From: Setomelanomma holmii
Taxonomy: Eukaryota; Ascomycota; Dothideomycetes; Pleosporales; Phaeosphaeriaceae
NCBI GenBank assembly: GCA_010015745.1
Contig: ML978232.1
Coordinates: 98,843-162,842, forward strand
Direction of reading: 5' to 3'
Length of the DNA stretch: 64,000 bases
The position numbers and the translations under genes are program-made. Of this stretch, positions 55,392 through 64,000 are shown in pieces. The notes under the pieces are model-generated. The model had not been told where the DNA came from and ran no database searches. It saw only the letters and a program-made list of their open reading frames with translations. Position 1 is the stretch's first letter. The number at the start of each line of letters is the position of its first letter.

Positions 55392-57202
55392 ATGTTTCGA
55401 AATCCTATTGTGCCCGGCTTTGCGCCTGATCCATCTGTCGTATTGTTTGACGGCGTATTCTACTTGGCGACTTCTTCGTTCTATCTTTTTCCAGGTGTCG
55501 TAATTTATGCATCGATCGACCTAGAAGATTGGACGCATATAGGTGATTGTTTTCTTCGGAATAAACATCATCAGAACTAAAATTTGGGCAGGAAATGTCA
55601 TCAACAGGTCCTCGCAACTCAGTCTTCGCAATGCAACTACAACAGCCATGCCTTTGGACGATGGCAACGTCATGGTAGCTTCTGGGGGCCTCGTCGCACC
55701 TACCATTCGATACAACAATGGAACATTCTACATCGTCTGCACGAACTGTTATCACGAGGTAGACAATTGGCAGATTGATAACTTTTTCATTCATACAAAA
55801 GATATATGGTCCAACACCTGGAGCGACCCTGTATACTTCCCTTTCTACGGGGTCGACCCATCACTCCTCTTCGACGACGATGGGCGTGTTTACGCCCAGG
55901 GGTCTTGGATGATCGACCGCATGAAACAACCAAGTTGTACGATTAAGCAATTCGAAATTGTAACGGTACGGAGGGGGGGAGGACTGCGCTGAATTGACTA
56001 CCTGAGGTGGGCGGAGCTACATATATAGACTGCCGTACATGAGCTATCCCAACTCGTACTAGAGTGGGTCTGGGCAAGGCTCAAACCGTTACAGAAATTG
56101 ACATCACCTCAAGCAAACCAATCTCGGGTATTCGTGAGATCTGGGCGGGCTAGGCGAAGCGCGAAACAGAAGGTCCACACATCTACAAAAAGGATGGCTG
56201 GTATTATCTGCTCGTTGCCGAAGGCGGTACGTTCGAGCATCACATGCTCTCCATTGCGCGCGCAAAGAACGTCTGGGGTCCATACGAATCTTGCCCCCAC
56301 AATCCAATCATGATCGCGGATGGCACAGACGAGTACGTCCAGAACATGGGCCACGGCGAGATCTTCCAAGACGATGACAAAACCTGGTGAGCTGCAGTCC
56401 TCGGTGTGCGCTTCAACAATGACAAGCAACCTCTGGGCCGCGAAACTTTTCTGACGCCATTCGATTGGCCGAAAGACGGTTGGCCGACGATTGAACAACA
56501 AGGCATGTCCTTCTCGCATCCACGCGTGAAGACGTCAGCATTGCAAAGAACCGAATTCCTAAAAATAAAAAAATCGGCGCGATACATCCCCATGTTGGCA
56601 ATTTATATCTCCACCACCCACCGACACTCGATCCGTACAAAACCCCCTCCGTCATCGAATTGGTTCCCAAGAGTTCGTCGCTATCAGATCCACACGGCAC
56701 GGCACTGCTCACGCGCCGGCAACGCAGTCTCGATACAACCGCCACAGCGACGCTGGTCTTGAATGATGCACTGCCTGGAATATCTGCCGGTCTGACAGTC
56801 TACAAAGACCCTCTTCGGCATGCTAGCATCGGCATCTCAATCCTAACGCGCGTTGTCAGCATGCATTTCGTCCATAAATCCAAGGAGTACGATGTCACGG
56901 CTTCACAACCTCATTGTATTCCAACTGGTGTAACGAAAGTTCATCTACGCATCACTGCGAGTCCGGATGGATATGCGTTTGCATTTCGCTATGATGGGGA
57001 TGGGGATGATGAGGAGTGGAGTAAGGTCGGCGAGGTAGATGGTGCGATGATGACGGCCAGGGACTTCACAGGTGCGGACTTGGGTGTGTTTGCGCTGCGG
57101 AAAGATGGCGGAGAGCAAGAGGTGTCGCAAGGTGCTGTGTTTCAGGACTTTGAGTTTAGGGATGCGAACGAGGAAGAGACGGTGGGTGATGTGTCAGAGT
57201 AG
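55392..57202 (+). pseudogene. GH43 beta-xylosidase/arabinosidase-type gene, broken
   Basis: Starts MFRNPIVPGFAPDPSVVLFD at 55392. The intron (about 55542-55592, GTGATT donor) joins DWTHI to GNVINRSSQ. Catalytic landmarks of GH43 are all visible: the base Asp in FAPDPS, the pKa-modulating Asp in GVDPSLLFDDDGR, and the acid Glu in ETEGPHIY. A 135-bp element interrupts the frame after KQFEI (55959-56093); DITSSKPISG continues beyond it. Other lesions: TAG at 56151-56153, TGA at 56388-56390 (between KTW and AAVLGVR, where a second Trp is expected) and a frameshift near 56530. The C-terminal part (56660-57202) is the beta-sandwich found after GH43 domains (LTVYKDPLRHASIGI, VFQDFEFRD). It shows no clear signal peptide, suggesting an intracellular enzyme fed by the adjacent transporter. 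Confidence 0.88.
55954..56098. mobile_element. Solo-LTR-like insertion, 135 bp, 5-bp target duplication
   Basis: The element spans 55959-56093. It begins TGTAACGGT and ends ACCGTTACA (perfect 9-bp inverted ends, TG...CA). The direct repeat GAAAT flanks it (55954-55958 and 56094-56098). TG...CA ends with a 5-bp duplication are those of an LTR retrotransposon LTR. A CATATATAG TATA-like box lies at about 56019-56027. Removing it and one GAAAT restores the GH43 frame exactly. A non-autonomous DNA element with 9-bp ends is the alternative. Confidence 0.75.
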
Positions 57203-57331
57203 ATGTTAAGATCCATTCTCTGCGTTCTATTCATTTGCTCGTGATTCTTGTTTCGAATGACATCTCAAGCAACCTGCCGGAAAGCTTCCATGTCTCGTAA
57301 CCCCTTCTCTATACTTCTACGACACCAAAGC

Positions 57332-58050
57332 CTACGAACAAGCAGGCAAAGCACCCACACTCGTCGCCGTCTTCGCCAAGCTTGCCTCCGCAGCACGTCG
57401 CCTTGTCAGTCCAGCTAGCACCTGTCCGCCCGCTTTGTTCCACTTGGGCAGTTCCTCTGCGATGACTGTGTTTGGCGCCTCGCCAGCGTTCAAGCGTCTG
57501 ACTCATGTTAGTAGGTGAAGTGTTGGTGAGAAGTGGTGGCATGGTAATTGCGGGTGGGATGGGATATGGAGCGATATCGAATTTGGCGTTGGTTTGGGCA
57601 CGAAAATCAGGCGTAGAGAGAATGAGGACTAAATAGGAGTGTGTACTTTAGTAGCGTCGAACTCTGCACATTCGCGCCGCCAACATTGAACGCCCAGGAC
57701 ACCAGCGCGCCATATTGATTCGCATTCATCACCACATTCGACGTCGTTTTCAGCGTGATAGTTTGTTGCGGAGCCTTCAAATCACTCGCAAGCAACTGCG
57801 ATGCAGTCGTCGTCGTAAGCGGGAAGGAGTACGGGACTTCGCTACATCCGCTCGTCTGGCAGAGATGGCCATATCCGACTGTGGGAAGACCGATCGGATC
57901 TGGCTCGGGCGATGCGACGAAGCCTTCGAATTCCTTAATAAGAGACACAGTGGCGGCGTTGACGTTGGGTCCAGTGCAAGCGCGGGCGTTTAGTGGAGAT
58001 GCAGCGGCGAGGCTGAGGAAGGGGAGGAGTGTAAGGAGTGAGACGTGCAT
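57332..58050 (-). CDS. GH24 lysozyme (phage T4-type), secreted
   Basis: Two exons on the minus strand (58050-57647 and 57497-57332; donor GTACAC, branch CTAAC, acceptor CAG) join to 570 nt, or 189 residues. Signal peptide MHVSLLTLLPFLSLAAASPL. The catalytic region reads VSLIKEFEGFVASPEPDPIGLPTVGYGHL, aligning by pattern with the Glu (in KEFEGF), Asp and Thr of T4-type lysozymes. The core continues with NQYGALVSWAFNVGGANVQSST, and RLNAGEAPN and LPKWNKAGGQVLAGLTRRR, typical of GH24. Cys residues near the N-terminus, mid-domain and C-terminus may pair. By family it hydrolyses peptidoglycan, so bacteria are the likely target. The gene appears intact, unlike its left neighbours. Confidence 0.92.
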
Positions 58051-58723
58051 CTCTATTGTGGTGATTGTGGTCGGCTGATAGGAGGGAAGGTGTAGATGGA
58101 GGTGACGTGTAGGTATGCCGTATGAGGGCTGGCTGTGGAGGAGGTACGCTTGCATCTTATAGCGCATTATTGTAGGCGAGGCCAAATTTACAATGCGCTG
58201 TTCGCCGTCCTGTGAATACCAGCCTTCCCGTTCAGGCAGGTATGAAGATTGGGATCTACACTCTCGCTGATTTTCGGCTTCGTATTCGAGAACATCTAGT
58301 TGCACAATGTCCTCTTTGAATGTCAGCCACCTCTGTCACATACTGTAAACATCGTGGACTAAAGAAAATAAGAGCGATCAGAAAGTTTCAGGTCGTGGTA
58401 CACGCTCAAGGTACACATTCCTACTCGGCCCGCTCCATGTCTCCGGGAAACTGCTGGGGAGGGTGATCGGCATTGGGCCATTGCACCTTCGGCTATGCCT
58501 GTCGAGTACCGAGAAAACGTGAGAATCGAGTCGCGTTTCATTGGTGCAAGTGTATACAGCTGCCACGTTTGGTAAGATCATGTGGAGAACGCGTAGATAT
58601 CATGGTGCCAATCCAATGTATGGATATTGAACGTTTGCATTAAAATATACTATTCGGCACATGCGTGTACTGTTATACAATGAGGGTATATAGCGCTAAT
58701 ATTTTGATCAAGTGAGAGACATG
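58051..58723. other. Intergenic, no gene seen
   Basis: Promoter side of the lysozyme gene and 3-prime side of the BTB gene. No feature is recognised. Confidence 0.5.
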
Positions 58724-61110
58724 TCATGTCGAGGCTATGCCACTTTTGGCAGGCGTGAGGAGATTCGAAGCGAGTGCGACCTTGTACTTCGGAATACGGT
58801 GAGGGCTTGGCGATTTACCCTGCTGCCGCGTTTTCTTCGCCGACGGTGCTGCTGTGGGTGTGCCATTTGGCTCCGTAGGCCCTTTCGTGGGTGTCTCTTT
58901 GTTCTCTGCCGTTTTCGGCTTGGGTGTTACCGCTGATGGCAGATCGACAGCTTCGACAGGTGTGTCTGATCGATGTTCGTTTGACATTGACGACTGCGGC
59001 AATTCGGACATAGCTGAATGAAATGAGTCCTGTGTTTCTTCGGGTGTCTCCTTCTTGCGTTGAGGGGGTGTTGGCGTGTCGGGAGTCGAGGGTGGACTAT
59101 CTTTCGACACCGCTGACGGCGTGGCTCCATTGCCGTTCGTCCATGGCTCGTCTCGAAATGTCTTAGGCTCTGGCGTGCCAGTGCTTGATGCAGTTGCGAC
59201 CAGTTCGTCAGAGGATCTTTTCGTTTGCGAGAATGACGGTGAGACTATGTTGGCATGCATGATTCCGAGTCCTTCAAGCTTCGCGGCCACTGCCCGCTCT
59301 TCTCGTTCGGTATCACCCAGAGTGGTGTTCGTCGAGGACGGCACGCTAAAGTCATCTTGCGAACCTTGGACGGCGTCACCATTCAGCTGGCCATTTGATG
59401 TCGCGTCCGAACCGGTGCCGGCCAGCGGACCTCTCCATTCAGGGTGCGGTATGCGACCAATGATACTCAATCTTCCAGTCCCTGCTCTTGCCCATTCCCA
59501 TATGCCTCGCCGCGATGGTGTTTGATGAATCATGCCCATGGTCGCTTGACGGTCCTCCACCTCTCGCTGAGTGGCCTGCTTGGTACTCTTATGGGGTAGG
59601 TGAGACGTGTCTTCTAAGCTTGGGAGGGGCTCTCCTTGGGCTGGGGGTGTCTGCGTCTCCACTCCTTCCGAGATCAGGCTTTGCTCGACTGGCTTTTTCT
59701 TCCTCTCCGGTGGTGTCACCTTCCTCCACTTTTCCCGATCCTTCGAGGCGTCCGGATTGGGAGGCAGACTTGCTGTCGCCGTCTCCGGCGACGTACCAAC
59801 TGTGGTCGTCGGACTTGTGAGGCGACGGCGGAGAGGGCCGGTGCTTTTGCCGTCTTGAGGGCGAGCTTGGCGTGGAGGAGGCTGGTGAGGCGTCGTCGGA
59901 GGATGCGGGTGGGGACGGGGGTTCGGCAGGTCGGAGCTTGTGGAGGGAACTGATTTGGCGGATGGTGGGTCGGCTCGTGGAGCCGGATTCTTTGGAGTCT
60001 TGCGTACTGGTTAATGATTGTTATTATGCGTCTATTGGGACGACGAAGAGACGGAGGGAGAATAGGCGCGTGTCATGTGCGGAGGGTTGGCATACCTTGC
60101 TTGACCTTGCCCTTGCCTTTGATGTGGCAGTTCGGCCCATCCTCGTGGTCGTGGTACTCGCATGGGTTACCCGTTTCTGTGGGATCTTCGAATAGCATAC
60201 CGCCAGTACCCAGCTTGATGGCCTTGACGAGATCAACCGCGAAGTCTGGGTTGTTCTCGAAACATTGGCGGTAGGTCTCGACGTCGCGCTCACTACCAGG
60301 GTCCATGATTTGGCGGGCTGCGATCCTTGTCATGAGCTGTTTGAAGGGCGACTTAGACGGACAGGTGCGGTAGATGTCGTCAATCTCGTCAGCGTCAGGT
60401 ACCAGCTCAGCCTGATTGAGACCCTTCCGGTACTGGTCCATAGCCACGTTCTTGAGCTGCGGCATGTCGAGGCGGTCGCACAGCAGGTACAGCTTGTGGC
60501 AGCTCACAGCGTAGTCGTACTTCTGGTTAGCATCAACCATGTCGGAGACATCGTCAAGCTTTCCCTGATACAGCCACTTGACAAGCAGCTCAAACCCAGC
60601 CGGGTCGTATTCGGGCAGAGCCAGCTTGTCCTTCCTCTTGCTCTCTTTGCCGTCGCCCTCGAGCTCGGCCTCGAGCAGCTCAGAATGGTGGCATAGTAGG
60701 TTACGATGGATGGACCAGTGGCGCTTGGCCTCGCCGACATAGACATCAATCATAGGGCCTGATAGCAACCTGTCGCGTTGCAGCTTAGCTTTTGCGCGCA
60801 CGTGCAGACGATGTGAATAGAGACGATGCGCCAGCCCTGGGCGCACTGCGAGGCATCGTGACGCGGACGACGCCCTTTGCGCCAAACCCAATTGACTGGG
60901 CCTGACAGGCGGAGCGTCCTTCAAATGGTCCTCCTCTTCGACCACCCACGACTCAGATGCGCCGCCGCTTTCGGAAGTGTCTAGGAAAGGATCGTCTACG
61001 TACTCAGCAAAGGTCGCGGCGGGTACATCGCCGATGCTGCCGTTCGCCATGCGCAGTCGTCGAGTGCTGTAGGCGAAGTCACGGTAGTAGACGATGCGAT
61101 CGTGCCACAT
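58724..61110 (-). CDS. BTB/POZ-domain protein with long disordered tail
   Basis: Two exons on the minus strand (61110-60096 and 60006-58724) join to 2298 nt, or 765 residues. The acceptor TTAACCAG at 60007 was chosen over CAAG six bases further because it keeps one frame open for 427 codons. The ATG at 61050 (MANGSIGDVPAATFAEYVDD) is an equally good start (745 residues). The BTB fold lies at about residues 115-215: PMIDVYVGEAKRHWSIHRNL, CHHSELLEAEL, LALPEYDPAGFELLVKWLYQ, VSCHKLYLLCDRLDMPQLKN. An acidic/Cys-His stretch (EYHDHEDGPNCH) ends the folded part. The second exon is Pro/Ser/Thr/Lys-rich and probably disordered. BTB proteins often act as adaptors of cullin-3 ligases or as transcription cofactors; which applies is unknown. 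Confidence 0.87.
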
Positions 61111-61648
61111 GCGGCGCGGTGATGGCGCTCATAGGTAGCGGCTGATTTGCGATGGGATGAGATGAGATGAGGTGGTGGTAAGTGAGCGTCGCGATGGCAC
61201 GATGGCACTTGCTCAAGCTTGAGCAGCAGGGCAGGCGCGAGCGGGGGCTGGGGAATGTGGCTGATGGTGACGTCGCTCTGACTGGGGTTCCTTGTCCGCA
61301 TCACAACCGCATGTGGACGTCTCGCCCCTTGAACATGAGCCCACGACAACGCGATCAATTCCTATCTTCTCCACGGCTCCGCAGGCGGCAGTGATCAAGC
61401 GTCATTCTTGTTGTATACCTCCTTGCCTTGACTTAGGCTCCCTTCCCGATGTCCATCCAGTCTGCCTTCCAGAGCCAGATCAGCGCATCTGCCTCCTTCT
61501 CCTTCTCCTTGCTCGCAGGTTCGTATTGATATTTGCCGGTAAAACGGCATGATGAAAGTGACTCTATCACGTGTTGCTGACCTTGGCTTCTCTGTCACAA
61601 CTGCACGAGCATGTGATGAGTCAATGGTTTGGATGCTCATGTCCATAT
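61111..61648. other. Intergenic, no gene seen
   Basis: Promoter side of the BTB gene. Ends where the hAT-like terminal sequence begins. Confidence 0.45.
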
Positions 61649-63484
61649 CAGCGTGGCCACCGTAGCGTAAGCCGCACCGTATGGGGGTCCTTCAAGTACG
61701 TGCGGTGCCCATAGAGTCCATAGTACGTACGGCACGCTAAGACAGTGAGGTAGGTGCGGTCCGTGGGCCGTAGTGGTCAAATTTGAAGCTCATATGTGCC
61801 GTAATTATATACAAATCGCCAGACCTTTGGCGGTGAGGCTGCTGTCGACCTCCTCTGGGGCGCTGTCGGCCTTCTACTACTACTCATCCTTCCTGCCGAC
61901 GTGGGCAGCCAGCTGGGTGAGTTGACTGCTGACGGCGGAGCGCCTCAGCCAGTTCTTTTGAAGCTGAAGTGCCTCTATCATGGCCGGCGACAAGAGATTG
62001 CGGTCACACGTTACAGTACGTTTGGCGGAGGAGAAGCAGCGCTCGCAGTCGCACAAGGTAGCTGGCACGGATAGGTGATCTATAGCCATTTTGTAGATGA
62101 CTAGGTATCGCTTTTGTCTGACTTCTGCCCACCAACAGTGAGGATTGTCTAACAATTTGGACAGATCTGGGGCTGATTGCGCCTTAAGCTTATCCTCGTA
62201 GAGACTGTCAAAATACTCCTCTAGCTGCGTTGTGCGTTTTTGCCGCTTGTAGGTCTTCTTGCTAGTGAGAAGGTGGTCGTCCACATACATTGTACGGAGT
62301 CTCCGCTCGTCAGTTAAGTAAGCCCCTAGCACCTTACGTCTGCCGGGTGGCTCAAGACGGTCGTCGTCGTCGTTGTTGTCGTGTCACTTACAGAGATCCT
62401 CCGCCTCTAAGTACTTTTTGAAGACGTCCTTGATTGACTTTTCAGCCTTCTTGTGCCACGCATTGTGCTTTCTCTAGTGTGTTTTAAACCAGGCAAGGCG
62501 GAGGTGTGGGTGGAGAGCTATTGCTACACAATATAGTGAAGGCGTCAGGTCTATCACTAGCTTTTGAATGTATGTAATAAGCTTCTTGAGAGCGAGCAAG
62601 GCGCTAGAGACTAGGTATAGGCACTGTTCAAAGCCCTCAATTTGGTAGACGCTATTCTTATCTTCGTTATTAAGAAAGGCGTAGATTTCTTAGAGGTTAA
62701 CAATCGTCTGCCACAGGCTGCTGAACCCGCTGTTGCTCTAGTTGCTCTCTAGCGATTTCGTATTGTCGTAAAACGCCTTCAAGACGTCTCTCATAATCCT
62801 AGCCTTGTCCCACTCGTTGTCTAATAGCGCGTCGATTGTAGGATTGTATTTATTGTTAAGGACAGAAAAGTTGTCCCAGGCGCGCTCAAAAAAGCGACGG
62901 ATAGATTCTCAAAGCTTAAGGCACCAGAGTAGCATAAGATAGACGCTGTGCTATCAGATCCCGCCGTCCTTTACTAAGTTGAGGGTACTAAAACTGAAGA
63001 GCTTGTCCTTATTAAGCACTAATCGCTAGATTTCTTGGAAAAGGCGCCTCCTTTTGTAGGAATTGCAGATAGCGTTCACAAAGTTGTGTAGCTTGCTAAC
63101 AGCACCCTAGCTGCGGAACATAGCGTACTGCTCCCTAGGCGATGCCTTAGCTAAAAGCTCTTCAAATTTGCTGAGGCCTTTCCCGTATATAAGAGCTTTC
63201 AATATAAGGTTGATGATATAGCCAGCACAACGGATTCAGTGCTAGGTGCTAATGTGGAGATCCTAGGGCATAATAGCTTCGAGCTTGTTGATGAATGTCG
63301 TGCTATTGTTTGCAGCAATATCCCCTGCAAAACAGTAGAGTTTCTAGGTGAAATCGTACTTGCGGACAACGTTGAGAATAACCTAGGCTTAGGCAGCGCC
63401 TGTATGGTCGTGAAATAGAGCTCGAAAAGCGATAAGCAGGTCTTGTTGCTGGTGGTTGGCATCTAGGAGGCAGGTCAGCGAGTA
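61649..63484 (-). mobile_element. hAT DNA transposon, decayed, left end in window
   Basis: The probable terminus is at 61649 (CAGCGTGGCCACCGTAGCG; hAT ends start CAG). It encloses the decayed transposase described next. The other end is not in the window: at 63483-63484 the hAT frame appears to be interrupted by another element. The sequence between 61649 and 61880 contains GTACGT/GTGCGGT repeats that resemble hAT subterminal motifs. Confidence 0.7.
61880..63483 (-). pseudogene. hAT transposase, decayed
   Basis: The last 150 codons (62332-61880) are intact and contain the hAT dimerisation domain: WWAEVRQKRYLVIYKMAIDH, LSVPATLCDCERCFSSAKRT, then RNLLSPAMIEALQLQKNWLR. Upstream the same frame reads through many stops, e.g. 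LTCLLDANHQQQ, NSTTFINKLEAIMP, IRCAGYIINLILKALIYGKG, SKLHNFVNAICNSYKRRRLF, GFSSLWQTIVNL, VAIALHPHLRLAWFKTH and KKAEKSIKDVFKKY, the conserved order of fungal hAT transposases. Most stops are TAG, and Gln or Trp codons are expected there, consistent with C-to-T changes on either strand. The N-terminal zinc finger is not present in this window. Confidence 0.88.
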
Positions 63485-64000
63485 CAGTGCCGATCGCCGA
63501 AGCGACCCGCTCGGTGAAGCGACCCACCCCAACACGAATTGCCCACCCACAAAGATGAGGCTGTACAATCACACACAATAGCTATTATCACGAGATTTTG
63601 TGGTGGAGTAATAAAGTAATACTTGCGATCAATTTGGTCTACTCAGTTTCTCTGGGAGCTTGATGTGGCGGCCTGAAGTGGTCTTTTTAGCTAGAGGTGG
63701 TGGTGGTGTAGGGTCACCACCTCCACCACCTTTCGCAGGCTGCGCAACCCGCGCACGCTTTTGCGCACGCGCAGGCTTTTGTAAGGCTGCTCTCTTGCCT
63801 CTTTAGTACAATTGTACAGCTTTTTGAGCGGTTGCAGCTTCTTTTTCTTGTTGTTTCTTACGCTGAAGTTCAGCTCTTTCTGCAGCTCTCCTTTCCTACT
63901 CCTTCTCCCTCCCAACTTTAGCTCTCTCGCGCGCTACACGCTCCTGTTCTGCTTCTTTCTTCTTAAGCAAGGCAGCTTGAGCTCTAAGCTCCTTCATCTC
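63483..64000 (-). mobile_element. Second Fot1/pogo-like element, partial at window edge
   Basis: From TA at 63483-63484 a terminal-like sequence begins (CAGTGCCGATCGCCGAAGCG), with GAAGCGACCC repeated. Reading inward on the minus strand from 64000, a Lys/Glu/Ala/Arg-rich helix (KKKEAEQERVARERAKVGRE), then KRAALQKPARAQKRARVAQP, PTPPPP and TTSGRHIKLPEKL, ends at a stop near 63635. This is the characteristic basic tail of many fungal Fot1-type transposases. At least two stop codons interrupt it. The catalytic domain lies beyond the window. Its place inside the hAT frame implies it inserted into the hAT element. Confidence 0.65.

Noticed and set aside
59589..60013. Alternative reading of the BTB second exon ending at a TAA at 59591-59589, with a separate gene starting at 59539
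   Set aside because: Uses a weaker CAAG acceptor and leaves only 50 bp between two same-strand genes; the CAG acceptor at 60007 gives one continuous 427-codon frame.

Overview
The window is nuclear DNA of a filamentous ascomycete (Pezizomycotina; a Dothideomycete is my best guess). Genes are carried on both strands and are cut by short introns (about 47-80 nt; GTAAGT/GTATGT/GTGAGT-type donors, CTNAC-like branch sites, YAG acceptors). Several products belong to fungal families: a class III G-alpha subunit, a Hog1-type MAP kinase, Sec5, AVL9, GH71 mutanase and a GH24 lysozyme. Decayed Fot1/pogo and hAT DNA transposons are also present. TGA acts as a normal stop: the Hog1 and AVL9 genes both end in TGA at family-typical length.

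Layout. 1-3.3 kb has no convincing gene. 3.3-16.7 kb holds a small Ser/Ala-rich protein, the G-alpha gene (minus), the MAP kinase, AVL9, a small acidic protein and a bicupin gene broken by one TGA. 17.8-24 kb holds one small coiled-coil gene and then three neighbouring decayed genes: a coiled-coil gene split by a 388-bp hAT-type MITE, a RING-finger gene, and a J-domain gene whose HPD motif reads HSD. 24.9-31 kb has a single-pass membrane protein, a second small membrane protein and a large fungal-specific protein. 31.7-34.1 kb has a HbpS/GlcG-like protein and a GH71 gene with a late premature stop. 35.7-40.6 kb has two unknown genes and a protein made only of the C-terminal tail found in fungal GT28 sterol-glucosyltransferase-like enzymes. 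41.15-42.99 kb is a complete but mutated Fot1-like transposon. 43.7-51.3 kb has a small secreted protein, an F-box-like protein, an unknown protein and the exocyst subunit Sec5.

The most interesting block is 51.6-57.2 kb. A Zn2Cys6 regulator, an MFS sugar transporter and a GH43 glycosidase lie side by side. This is the layout of a small plant-polysaccharide utilisation cluster, and all three genes are broken by independent lesions: a 20-bp tandem duplication plus a zinc-ligand loss in the regulator, loss of the C-terminal membrane half in the transporter, and a 135-bp solo-LTR-like insertion in the glycosidase. An intact secreted lysozyme gene and an intact BTB/POZ gene follow. The right edge (61.65-64 kb) is a decayed hAT transposase gene, apparently interrupted by a second Fot1-like element that runs off the window.

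Exon boundaries were read by hand. Where a complete exon set is given, the summed exon length is divisible by three. No similarity search was possible, so family names rest on motif recognition.
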